The translations under genes and the position numbers were made by a program. A DNA stretch of 64,000 nucleotides from NCBI RefSeq assembly GCF_921293095.1, contig NC_060259.1:77310120-77374119 (forward strand), read 5' to 3'. The notes beneath the pieces were generated by a model. It worked only from the letters and a program-made list of their open reading frames with translations. It ran no database searches and was not told the DNA's origin. Numbering within the stretch: the first letter of the stretch is position 1; every line of letters begins with the position of its first letter. This document shows positions 13,501 through 25,500 of the stretch, piece after piece. Source of the stretch: Ischnura elegans. Taxonomy: Eukaryota; Arthropoda; Insecta; Odonata; Coenagrionidae.

Positions 13501-16500
13501 AGATATATTCTTGTGGTAGGAACCATAGAAAACATAAAGTCAGGTATCCACCATAGTAAAGTGAGAGTCATTAATTTGTTTAGAATTGCTGTGGTTTGTG
13601 AGAATTCCTTTTACAACAGGAGAAATATCCATGTAGAAGTTCTTGGTGTAGTCAGGCTTACCTGACTCTATGTTCTAATCCCAATACACAGATTACCCTG
13701 AATGCAGCGAGGGTAATTTTTCCTTTAGTGCTCATATATTTTAGCTTCAAAGGTAACATAGAAACAAAATTTTAGTGGAGTTGCAGACCTCTTGTCTTTC
13801 TAATCCATCGAGAGTTCAAAGCATCAATGCTTTTAAATCCGATCTAAAAAGGTACTTTAAAAATAAGCTATTCTATTCTATTGATGAATATCTCATTGAC
13901 TGTTAACGTTAAAATATTCAATTGTATATAATATGTGAATATATGTATTGATTATGATGTGCCTCATATCTATGCATGCAAATGTATCAGATCTCCGGGC
14001 AAATAAAGATTTTTTATTATTATTACAGTTTTTCTACTAAAATTGTCAATGAAAATTCATTTCACTGCATTTTAAATGATTTCACAATGGATGTTTCAAA
14101 ACTATCATTCTACTGAGACAATTACCGTATTAAGGCTGAGAGATTTTGATTAGAATAGCATCTTTACCTGGATTGACCAGCCTCTCTGTTCTTCTTTCAC
14201 TCATGGATGCCAATTCATGCACTCCTATGGCAAGATAGTCTAATACCTTTGATGGATACTCCCCATGGAAGTTTCCAGCAGAAATTATTTCTCCTCTCTC
14301 TGGAAAAACAATCTAGTGCATTGTTGAGGAATATTTATTACATTTTTGCTCAGCATTAAATATGCAGGATATAATCTTTACTTTTTACAATACAACAACA
14401 TAGCTTCAAGTTTTGTTTTTATTCTCCTTTATATCTTATAGGGTAGGTAACATCAATGAAAAGGAAATAAGTACATATTTAAATATTTATCTAAAACATT
14501 TTAAAAATAATGTTTTGGAGGGTCAAGCAGAGGGTTAGTTTCCTTTGGTACACTTGTAAAAGCACTCATATTGTAATTACATTTTTCCTTGTCTAAGATA
14601 TAAAAATTTGATTTTTTTCAATATCGATGTACATGCATTCATAATACATATTTCCATATCTTGTACTCGAACTACTGGGCCTACTATATTACTCAACCTC
14701 CCTCAGCAAATTATCTACTTAGACCTCAATGTTGGTATTTGTGTTAGCCACTTTTCATTAGAAAATAAAATCGGAACAATAAATTATTTCTAGTTTTTGA
14801 TTCTCTCTAAAAAATACTGCCAGCCACACGACATCTCATAATTATAATTTGCGCAGAAAATTATTTTATTTTCTTCTTTCATTTTAAATACATAAACATA
14901 GTGGATAAAACTTTATTTCTCAGGCATGTAGCGTGTCGAAGTATCATCAAGTAAGGACCCACTGCATGATACTCCCACAGATATTAAAATAACTCTCTGC
15001 CATCCGTGTTGCCTACGTCACAGAGTATAAAATGGGAATAGATAGCTTAACAAAAAATGAAACTGCCTGGATCACGCCTCCTAGTGGACATAGGGTACTG
15101 ATATTTTCAACTATGGTTTTCCAATCATTTGCCATTGAACTGAAAAAATTAAAGGCAATTTTTGCACCCCCATGTTGTTGGATACATAGGTGATATTAAC
15201 GGATAAATCTGAAATTCTTCTAAATAGATGAAATACAAATAATTATAATCTCTTTTTTTGAGCTCACAGTCTGGCATTGCCTATTTCAAACATAAAAATC
15301 CGAGCAAGATTGTAGTGTTGGCAAAGGATACAGGATTATCCGTTCCACTGTTCATTTCTACTGTGATGATCCCATGAACGAAGTCAATTGTGTCATGAAC
15401 TATTCCATGGACCTGTGGACAGCATCTTAAAGTGTAAGCATCTTGAACTCGGTTGCAGAATCGGTGACTCTCTGAAAGAGAAAATATTAGAAGTATTAGA
15501 CATCCTTCCAGTTTTTTGTATGCATGTAATCAGTAGGTTTTGAAATGGGGGAGGTTTACCGGAGATTGGATTGGGTGTTTGCCCTGAAGTGTATTGGAAA
15601 CATCCCAGGGCAACAGGGGAACTTAGGGATTTTTGATATTGAAAACGTGATTTTAGGACTCAAAAACAGTAATTTTGTATGAGCATTAATTAAAATAAAG
15701 CATGTAATGCATATTGTGAATAGTTCAATTCTCCGTCCGTCGGATGAGTTAAGAGTAGGCTAATGCTGACGCCGCACAGTGGGCGGAAATCGAAAAAAGC
15801 TGCCAAATTTTTACCATTTTGTATTGATAAAAAATTAACATAGTATTGTTCTAGAATGCCTAGATACCCAAATATGTTAACGCATTTTTATTTTTTATGC
15901 TCGTTATATGCATATTATCCTTCAAAAAGTGACAAAATATCGCGGAAGTCCAAATCTACATTTTTTGCAAAATATCTCAATGTTTGTTGCCCTGGTGTGC
16001 GGACTAAACGTAAATATTATTCTATTGGCGAATATATAACGCTAGTATATATCTATGCTATTTAGCTATGATTCTTGGAAAATATCACTTTCCGAATGAC
16101 CATCATACATTATTAAAAATTAACTGTTTTTCGCGTAAATTTGAACTAAATCAAAGAAAAACTTACTTACCTCCGCGGAGATGTTTTCATCAAAAGTTGG
16201 AGTGATGTTTATTCTATGTAACGGAAGAATAAAATCCTGCGCAAACTTGCAATTTTCTGATTTTTTCGTGGTAAAGCAAATTGATGTCGGGAGGTTCTCG
16301 CGCTCAGGGACCCGCAATACACGGGGTCGGCACTCGGGAACTTAGCGTGATATGCGTAGCAGTCCGTTTGAGAGACTGGATTTTCCCTGAATCTTGAGTT
16401 CATTCAACTGCATATAATTTTCGGTGCCTTTATGATATGTAACCTCTATGACCGTTTATCCTTGGGCCTTTGCGCGGAAGCCACGTTCGGACGGCAATAA

Positions 16501-19500
16501 ACCTAACGGTTCGCATGCCTTTGTTCTCGGCGGCTACCCCTTTATGTACCCTGATTTCCTCTTTTACTTTAAGCATGTGCGAATTTTTCCATTGAACAAA
16601 TTGGATTATTTTCTAATATACCGTCTTAGCTCTTGGCTCGCTCATTTCTAGCCGAGTGCTCAACATCAGTCTCCATTAAGTATTATTCCTTGTCGAAGTT
16701 TGTGCCAATGGACATTCACAATGTAGTTGCCCAGTTATGGATACAACGAGAATGACTCGCCGAGATTTACATATTGTGGTCTTGGCAAATAGAGGGAGGT
16801 CCATGAAGCAGAAGAAATCATTGGTGTTCGAGGTTTTACACAAAAAAATATTTTTGGAAAACGAGAAATTAAAAAAATTGCTTGTAGCCTTATTAAAAGA
16901 TGTTTTTTCATCAATGTTTTCGAAATTGGGATGAGTTCTCCAGAGTGAATTATGGACTTCTGAATTTGAATAAAATTTGCTCAAAAAGTCATTAAAACTT
17001 CCTGCCGCTCTATTAAAATATCTTCGAGTTGGTAAAATTCTTAATCGACTATCCTAATAGAGTGCAATGATAAACTCTTTTATAGGTATTTCAGACGACC
17101 TAAGTACCCGCTTCTCAGTAATTTTGAGAGCTGTATCGCCTAGACATCTAGTAAATGATACGATTTTCTCAACTTGCTGTCTTAAAACAGCTAAACTGTA
17201 CGAAAAAATTTATCCATGGCATCACATGCCACCAACTATTCACGAATTTTTAATACATTGAGCGGGAATGGTGAAACATGCCATTCTTTCTCTTGGGAAG
17301 ATACATTGGAAGCCTGGCACAAGGATATAAGAAGATATCGTGAAAACATACCAGAAAAGACCCTAGGATTGCCACAAACCATGAAGCCGATGTCCCACGG
17401 TCAAATTTGCGTCAAAATATTTTGATCAAAATTTGATGCAACTGACGCGCACCCTGTCCCACGGTCAAAATTTTGTCCAACTGGCTTTTGGTCCTATCGT
17501 TTCTACAAATCACCGATTTGTACAAATGAATAGGACAGGTTCTAAATTTTCATCCAATTGGATGAAACCAACCAATCACAGGGCCTTTGACAAAAAAGCA
17601 TCGCCAAGCGCTGACACACAGGCCAAATACGTTAAACTTATTTATCGTCTGCATGAGTAGTTTAATTAATAATTATGTATATTATGGACACAAAAATAAA
17701 CTTTGCTGTATTCCACACAGTATGCATTAAAAACCCAACCGGTTTCCACTTTTTCAGGTCGTTATCTTAATCGTAAACCTCTAAATAAGGACCTGAAAAG
17801 ATCGAAACCGGTTGAGTTTTTTCATTAGTATTGTATGGAATACTAAAAGGTTTAGTTTTAAATTTATAATATCACCATACCACGAAGTGAATTCACAAAA
17901 CATTATTTCAAATATATATAAACGTTCGTGATCGTCTATTTCATCGCCTGGTGTGGCCCTAAAGGTAAATATGAGCAAATATTCGTCTCAGTGATAGGCG
18001 ATGGAAGCTCTCAACTAGGAAATCCGTAATAATCAGTTGATCTTAAATAGAAAGGAAGCAATCTTTAGAATCGCAATACCAGGAGGGATGTTTTGGAAAT
18101 AATAAAAGATTTACTTAAGGTATCGAGGCCGAATTTTACGCTTTATGGAAGGCATACAATGCGAGCGAGCAGCTGGAGAAATGACCAATATGAACCGACG
18201 ATTGTACCTGTGAAACACTACAGCTGCCCGTTTCTATTACTATGATTATAGGATAAGGACCTTATTTTAGAAACTGCTAGATTAGGAGAGAAAAATGTGA
18301 TTTAAATGCACGCTTACAGCACTATTCATAATATCTCCTCAACCACAATGTCCATCATTTATTAATAACATTTTCCTCGCGGGAATAAACTGCCTCACGT
18401 TTGTATCCTGGCGTTTTATTCTGCCCTCAACCTTGCTGATAAGGGACATGAAAATATCCTGACTTGTCGTCAATTATTATCGATAATAAACGGGAACATC
18501 GGCGACCAACTCCTTCTCCAACATGTTTAGCATGCTTATTCCAACGCTTTCATACCCCTTTTCCAGCCAAGGCCAAGTTCAGCATTCCCTCTGTTTTCTT
18601 TTTTCGCATCTTTAATGTTCAAGAGGCCTGTTCAAACAATTTCGCCTGCTTAAAAAGAAAGAATCCTCCACCTCCACAAGTTTCCTAGTTGTTTACATAA
18701 ATATCGTCTATCGTTTGTTTTTGATCAAAATGAGATGCATCGTGGGACACCCCCAGTCCAGTTGTATCAAAATATTTGCATCAAAATTTTTGGACAAAAA
18801 TTTTGATCAAAATATTTTGACGCAAATTTGACCGTGGGACATCGGCTTGACCTTTTCCATAGGCTTCTGCTTACATCAGATCCTTTCATTTCTTGTTCTG
18901 CGGGGGTTCACCGTAACGCAAAAAAATACCTGAGGACGTGAAAAATCTTCTGGTGACAGAATAAAATATTTTGAAAGATAAGGAGTCTTTATTATCGGAC
19001 CCAGACTAGCAGTGTAAGCAATTTTTTTTGAGAAATTAGTGGTAAAAATATTGCTTTATGGTATAATTTATATTATTTAGCTTCAATATCCATAATTTCA
19101 AGTTTAAACTCCCATTAGCAATTTTTAATCATCATTTACCCTTTGCGCCGCTATTTAATAGCTTTTACGTTGTTATAAGTGGAAGAAGTTCTATCTTTCC
19201 TTTAATATTACCACTTCAAAAATTTCGACTTGTCCTAGGCAAATATGCTTCCCGCATCACTTAACTTAATTTTTAAAATTTTCATCGCCCTCCAAAAAAA
19301 TATTGTGGAATAAATCATCCTAAATAAGTATATTTGCATCTTTAAAATACGTAATATGCAAAAATTTTCATTAATCTGGCTATAATTAAGGCTACAGCGA
19401 GTTTTGGCCAGCTTTTTTCGATTTCCGTCCACTCTGCGCCGGGTTTCTCTCCACCCATCCTTCTCTACCGTCCTTCACGGCGAAAATGACCTTAGCCGTC

Positions 19501-22500
19501 GGTCACCTCCTCCATATCATACCTTATTTTAAACTTTCAATGGAATGACTGAATTCTTTTTTCGTCATAACTTACCTTTTACTTCCATCTCCCGAATTTT
19601 TTTTACATGAATTGCAATTTCGGGTCTGACTGAACGACCCTATTGTCGTGGATAAGATGAACTAACTCTTATCTGTTCAGTTTTTATTTCAATTTCATTT
19701 CCTTAAAAAACTGTTCGAGGACAATATGTCCATACTTCTAGATGGGGTGAATTTATCACATCTGCTTGACAAGATATTGTTCACCATATTAATATTATTT
19801 GTATGCGAAATAGAAAAAAGTTGAAAACTTGAAAAATTGCTCTTTTCATTACAGCACACCCTTGTCATTAACTTGTAATGAAATCCCATGGGTCGTTGGG
19901 GTAATCTCCATGAATTTATATCTGACAAGGAGGTCATCGATGACGCTGAATCAATTCTCGTGGTACGTTTCTCAATCATATGTGGTCTAAGGTTTGAAAG
20001 GAGAGAGGAGTTTGAGGGGAGTTGGTGGTACGGGAATGTTTTTAGCCTATTCGGGCGTTTCCAAGGGCCCCGAAATCATTTTTGGCACCAGTTTCCACAA
20101 AATTCTGTCCCTGTAGTGGGCACTACAATCGCATATCCTAATTTTTTTCGCAATGCTCTACTACCTAAAATTTTTTCCATTATACTATCCGAAAGGTATT
20201 TAAAAATGTCACCGGAAAACCATTTTCCTTTATGGCCCTCACAAAAACATTTTATAAAAACACGAGTTAGAAATTTTCAAATAGACGCCATTTCACCTTG
20301 TCTCGCTGAAAATTCTTGAAAACAAGCGGAAATCTACTCCATTAAAAGAGCTTTCATAAGACGCAAACCGCATTAAAATATCCTTTCTAGTCTGAGATAT
20401 CTAAAAAAAAAACAGTGAATTTCGTATTTTCGAGCCGGCCCTGGTGGGCCACCAGAGGGCTGGAAGTGTGGGGGTGTTAGTCCAATTTGATCCCAAATTG
20501 TATGCCCTGGATACGGGATAAATCCCGGAGGGGGGACTTTTCACCCTTATACAGCAATGCCCTTTCGGAAATTTTGTTGAAATATTCGTCCATTGTCTTA
20601 TTGAGGGATGATACCAAAAATTAATTTTTTATTGGTCAAATAATTGGCAATTGATATTCATAAACATTCACTACCTTGGTATACATTACAGCGGTGACTT
20701 TGACATTTATTTTTGAGTGTCTTGCCTAAACCATAATATTCCTTGAATGTGGCATCTACAGGTTCTTATCGGCCTCAAAGATTTTTTCTCTATTTTTTCT
20801 TCATGCTATTGTTATGAATCTTCATGTACTTTAATGGTTGTGATGAACCATTTTAATTTCTTATTATAGTTATAAAAATCATATGCCAGATTATTATCGA
20901 CATTCCACGTCAATCTGATGACCAAAGTCACGTGATTTCCGCCTTAAATGGGGCTTTAACGTTTTTTGGAAATGCTAACATTTGTGTGGAAATCCGCTCG
21001 TGTTTTATTTTTGATATCCTTAGATGGAATTATGAAAAAAGTGCAAGTACCCGACTTCATTTCATAGCTATACAATACGATGACAATAGGAGTCATGTAG
21101 AGGGTGAAATAAATTACTCCTTTATTCAATTAAAATGTACCGAATTGATACACTGAGATACAATATGTATTAGGGATGGACGGATCCAGGGTTTTTTTCG
21201 GATCCGGATTCGGATCGGATCCTTGATTTTCGGAGCCGGATCTTTCGGATCGGATAATTTCGGATCCAAATGCATTTTCAAATTCCTGACGCTGAGATTC
21301 CCCCGATGATTGTTCAATCTCTTGGGAAGGGTCACACAATGTGCCAGTCATATTTTGCCTTTTTTATTTTCCACGGCTGAAATTCTCCTACGTAACCTCT
21401 GCGAGAGCTTTCAAACAAAACGGTTCATGAGTAGGACAAGAATCGCATGCGACGGCGCATTCGAGGAGAGAATCGGAACTCTTTCCACCCTTATTGCGCG
21501 TTGCATTCACTGAAGCTATCATTTAAAATTTCGGATCCAGATCCGATGTCTTCCGCGACTTTGGATCCGATGTATGCGATGAAGGGCAATATCCGCGGAT
21601 ATTTGGACCCGAGATATCAGATCCGACCATCCCTAATATGTATAATATAAATATGCAGCTCCCTGAGAGATATTAAAGCTTACCTTATTGACCGAATTTA
21701 TCTACAGAATATCTTTAAAGGACATTCTTGTCAACGTAATAGACGATCAGTTAGTTAAAACATGTTTTAAGGAAGGCAGAAATGCCCATCATAATTCCAT
21801 TGTGGATTCCGTTGCAGCGAGATGAGTGAGACTCTACCTTATCTATCCCAGCGTTTAACAATGTCTCAGTATTTTTTGGACTTAGTAATTAATTTTGGCT
21901 CTTGAGCGCAAGCAATACCGTTCCAGGCACCTTGTGGGGTACAATACCTGAGCGGAAAGCTCGTAAAGTAAGAGCAGCGATTGGTCCGGTATAAATTTTC
22001 GAAAACATTATGAAAAATTGTATGCACGATATAAAAGCACTGAAAAGATTAGAGAAACCCATGTATTGAGCCATGAGTTTTTTCGCAAACACCATGGAAA
22101 AATGGAAGGTTACACGGGATTTCCACCGGGTCAGGTTCTCCAACTCCATCTCGGCCGACGTTTCGATGGGCGAGATGGAGTTGGAGAAATCCCGTGTAAC
22201 CTTCCACAATTCTATACGCCGGGAAAGCCTACGATCATTCTTCACCGTGGAAAAATCATTGAAAAATCTCAAAACTTATCAGTTTTTAGCCGATTTGCAC
22301 TCACCCGCAATCTGCGATGGATGCGTTGTGGAGTGGAGCAGTGCCCTCAGCCTCTTGGCCACGGCGCCCTGCCCGCGGTGCGGTCGTATCTTCTGCACGT
22401 CGGAGTCGAAGGCGCGGGACGTTCCCTTGAGCACTTCGAGCGTGAGCGCGGCCACCACGTCCGCTTGCCGCGCCAACCACTCCGCCCGCTCGCACGCCTC

Positions 22501-25500
22501 CGCACCCAGCGATGTGATCAGCTGGGTGCCGTTGATGAGTGCGATGCCTTCCTTGGCTGACAGGCGGATGGGCGACAGCCCGTGTGACTCCAGCACCTGC
22601 GAGGGAGTAATTGGGTTGTTTCCTATTATTTTTTTATTGCCTAAATCGAAAGATTATTACTCCTGGAGTACGTATTTCACGCTTTTAGATTTTTAAATGA
22701 TGATATCTATTTTTCGCGATTAAATGAAAAGTGAAAAATTTCAAGCGCGCGAAAACGCGACGGCTAAGTATGAATGCTAGGAAAACCCCGTGTGACGTCG
22801 TTCTGGTTCCCGCTGCCGCAAGTGAGGTGACCTTGGGGCGAGGCATTGAGCGCTGATACGACGCAGGATGCTAGCAGGTAGCGTTTGGCTTAAATAAGGA
22901 TTATTAATACCTTATCAAACGAAGGAAACTTTCCGACCATAGGCAGTAGTAATAGGTGATTATTAATAGACGTTTCCCTTAGCTCTGTGCCTCATGCATG
23001 CATTGGTAATCTCAGACGATGTAAAACTCCTATCTACTCGTATAGAAACAAGATCCCTGTGACGTCACGTGGAGTGGCATCGCATGGGCGCCAATCTGGC
23101 CTTTTTCAAATGAGGATAAAATTGACCATTGCCATTCGTCTAAACTGGGATTTTTAAAACCAAATAATTTGTATATTATGAATACACTAATGGTCGGTAA
23201 CGATTCGCAATCAATGCCCTTCGTTTTTTTTGATGAAGGAAACTACCCTTTTACGGTGGACACCAGTTGTCGTCTTTTCGGATCTAGAAAATAATCTCTG
23301 TTTTTTATAAATAAATTTAGCTGTTTTTTTTCTACAGAATTTTTTATCAAAAACGCCCACGGTTTTGACGCTTAACGTCACCTTCTGTAGATGACGTTAA
23401 AAGTCTAAACCATTGTCGTGTTTTAATAAATTATTCTGTGGAAAAATAAAATCGAATTTATTCATCCAAAAAGTTTAGCAAATTCCACTAAGTATCGCCG
23501 GAATCCACCCAATTGAATCTCTGAATTTTAAGGAATAATTCTCTGGTTTCCCACCAAATGTGGTCTTGGGTAATTGTTCCAAACGTTAAGGACCAATATT
23601 TACAGTTGTTGGGTGAAATACAGGTAAGTAAATTTGGGATTGAAAATTGTTGGGAGTTGCAATATTTTCAAGGCATTCCATGGCACACAAGTAGTGCCAT
23701 CTGTGTCTTCTGACTTATGTATTGAAAAACAGCTGACAGCTGCGTTAATAAAGAGGCGGAGTCTTCCGTTGAGTGTCAAAGAGAATGGACGTTCTTTCTT
23801 TCTAATCCAACCTGCGCCAACAAAAATCATGCAAATGGAGAATTGGTGATAACTTTGTTTCTAACAATAAGTCTATTTTTTCTCTTTGCCTACGCTATAA
23901 TGAACCCTGTCTCATGATATAAAAGTAAGGAGTAATGACTTTCTCGGCAATTTGAGTTATTACCTGAATATCGGGATTCTAATCGAGTTAAATTCCGTCG
24001 GCTCGGCTAGAATCCCGGAAGTTATTTTTATCAATACCTCGTAATGACTTCATGGATTCCTCCTTCAGAAGAGGAGAGCCAAACTAAATGATCTTATGGA
24101 CCACTTTAGAAATACATCATATCTCCCGGCGCCGCATATAACGCTATATGTAGTTTATTTTTGAATAAATTAATTATAAAATGATATAGTTTCGCAATGC
24201 ATTTTTCAACACTTTGGCGAATGGAAAAATAAATATATTTTGTAAAAGTGTGATGTATCTTGGAAAGTTCGATGCCGGAAAAATGCTCCTGTGGCCCAAA
24301 AAAAAACCGATGAAACCAATTAATCGACCGAAAAAATGCTCCTTAATTTCTGAATTATTCTCTTCATCGGCTGATCTACCATTTCTTTAGGAACAGTAAA
24401 TTCGGTTTCGCTAGCGGCAGCCTGTTTCTAGGGATAGAAAAATCGATTTCAATCAAAATCAAAGATCGAGGTTTCACAATCAAAGATCGAGGTTTATCAA
24501 TCAATGATCGAGCTATAATCTTCGAGTTTTGATCCAAACTCGATTTTTCATCATCGATCTTGACCATTTCGTTTGATCTCAGCGGCGTCACTACCGGCCT
24601 ATGATAACATCATCCGTTCAATGTGAAATAAATATCTCTAAGGCCGATAAAATTGGAAAGGAACGCCCTCAATTTAAAAAAAAAAACATTAAATTGTCTG
24701 GATCTTCTTCTAAAATTTTAGTGAAGCCAAATGGTTCCAAGCGGTAATACCAAAAGTTTAATGTGCGTTGATTGGCACAATCTTTACTATTCAAATTCAA
24801 GCATGTATACTAACTAGATTTTATTCTACTACTCAAACGTGCAGGTGCGTAACTATGGGGGGATAAGGGGATGTATAAATTTTAAGTGGCGAAGTGATGT
24901 AAAATGCATTTTCAGGCATGTTATTTTTTTAATTTTCCTGAGCTCCCCGTTTCCTGGGGGGTAGCCCCCAACAGGGGCGTAGCTAGGAATTAAGGCTAGG
25001 GAGGGTTTTAGGCGCACCTAATACTTGCGGGTGTGGGGGTGTTGCATACCCAACAGGGTAAGCTGGAGTTGCGGGGGCCCTCCTCCAGAAAAATTAGAAG
25101 AATAATGGTTCAAAATTGCGAGTTTTACGGCTTTCTGAGGGATATTTGATGAATCCTAACACTATTAGTAATACTGATCCAAATAAGTAAAATGGATTAA
25201 ACTTAAAAATTTCTCAGAGCGCTGGGGGGGGTTTTATCCCCCAAAAACCCCCCCTCGCTGCGCCACTGGCCCCCACTAACCCTCCTAATCCCCCCAAAGC
25301 ATATTCCTAGTCACGCCACTGCAAACGTGTATTTATAAATGGCGGATGGCCGTGCTTCCTTGGCCACTCGGCTGACTGCCCGGTACGTTCGTAGCTTTCT
25401 GGGTCATTTTTCGCGAGCGAGCCTCGTCGCAGTTGGTCGCAGCAGAGATTTTACAATCTTTTTCTTAACTTGCTTAGTCTATTTTTTTCATGGATTGAAT

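Larger units (their letters stand above)
17040..18964 (+). pseudogene. Decayed transposon-associated ORF, split by an insertion
   Basis: Plus-strand fragments: [20 protein letters not shown] near 17090, [20 protein letters not shown] near 17190, [16 protein letters not shown] near 17310 and RIATNH near 17370, then after the insert [14 protein letters not shown] near 18853 and [14 protein letters not shown] ending at TAA 18962-18964. They resemble an uncharacterised protein that I recall as widespread in insects and other invertebrates. There are at least one stop and a frameshift. An open frame at 16737-16934 may belong to it. Function unknown. Confidence 0.6.
15775..19436 (+). mobile_element. 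3.66-kb TIR DNA transposon remnant, unknown superfamily
   Basis: Inverted termini CACAGTGGGCGGAAATCG and its inverse (right end about 19408-19436), extending about 28 bp. Flanked by CGCCG. Inserted in a SINE and itself interrupted at 17385-18847. It carries a decayed ORF on the plus strand. A related terminus lies at about 55347-55373. I cannot name the superfamily. Confidence 0.75.
15472..22304 (-). other. HAL intron 10 (6.8 kb)
   Basis: Contains the nested transposon complex at 15722-19530, a hAT-like MITE (21171-21635) and a ribozyme-type fold-back (22104-22205). Between 19531 and 21160 I see no recognised feature apart from an unassigned 143-codon ORF (19888-20319). Confidence 0.85.

Noticed and set aside
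19888..20319. 143-codon plus-strand ORF
   Set aside because: No recognisable domain, no splice context, overlapped by a 94-codon antisense frame. Probably chance; worth only a database search.
22018..22696. Plus-strand ORFs of 180 and 207 codons
   Set aside because: They lie on the antisense of HAL exon 10 plus a hairpin; the minus frame is conserved histidase, so these are shadows.
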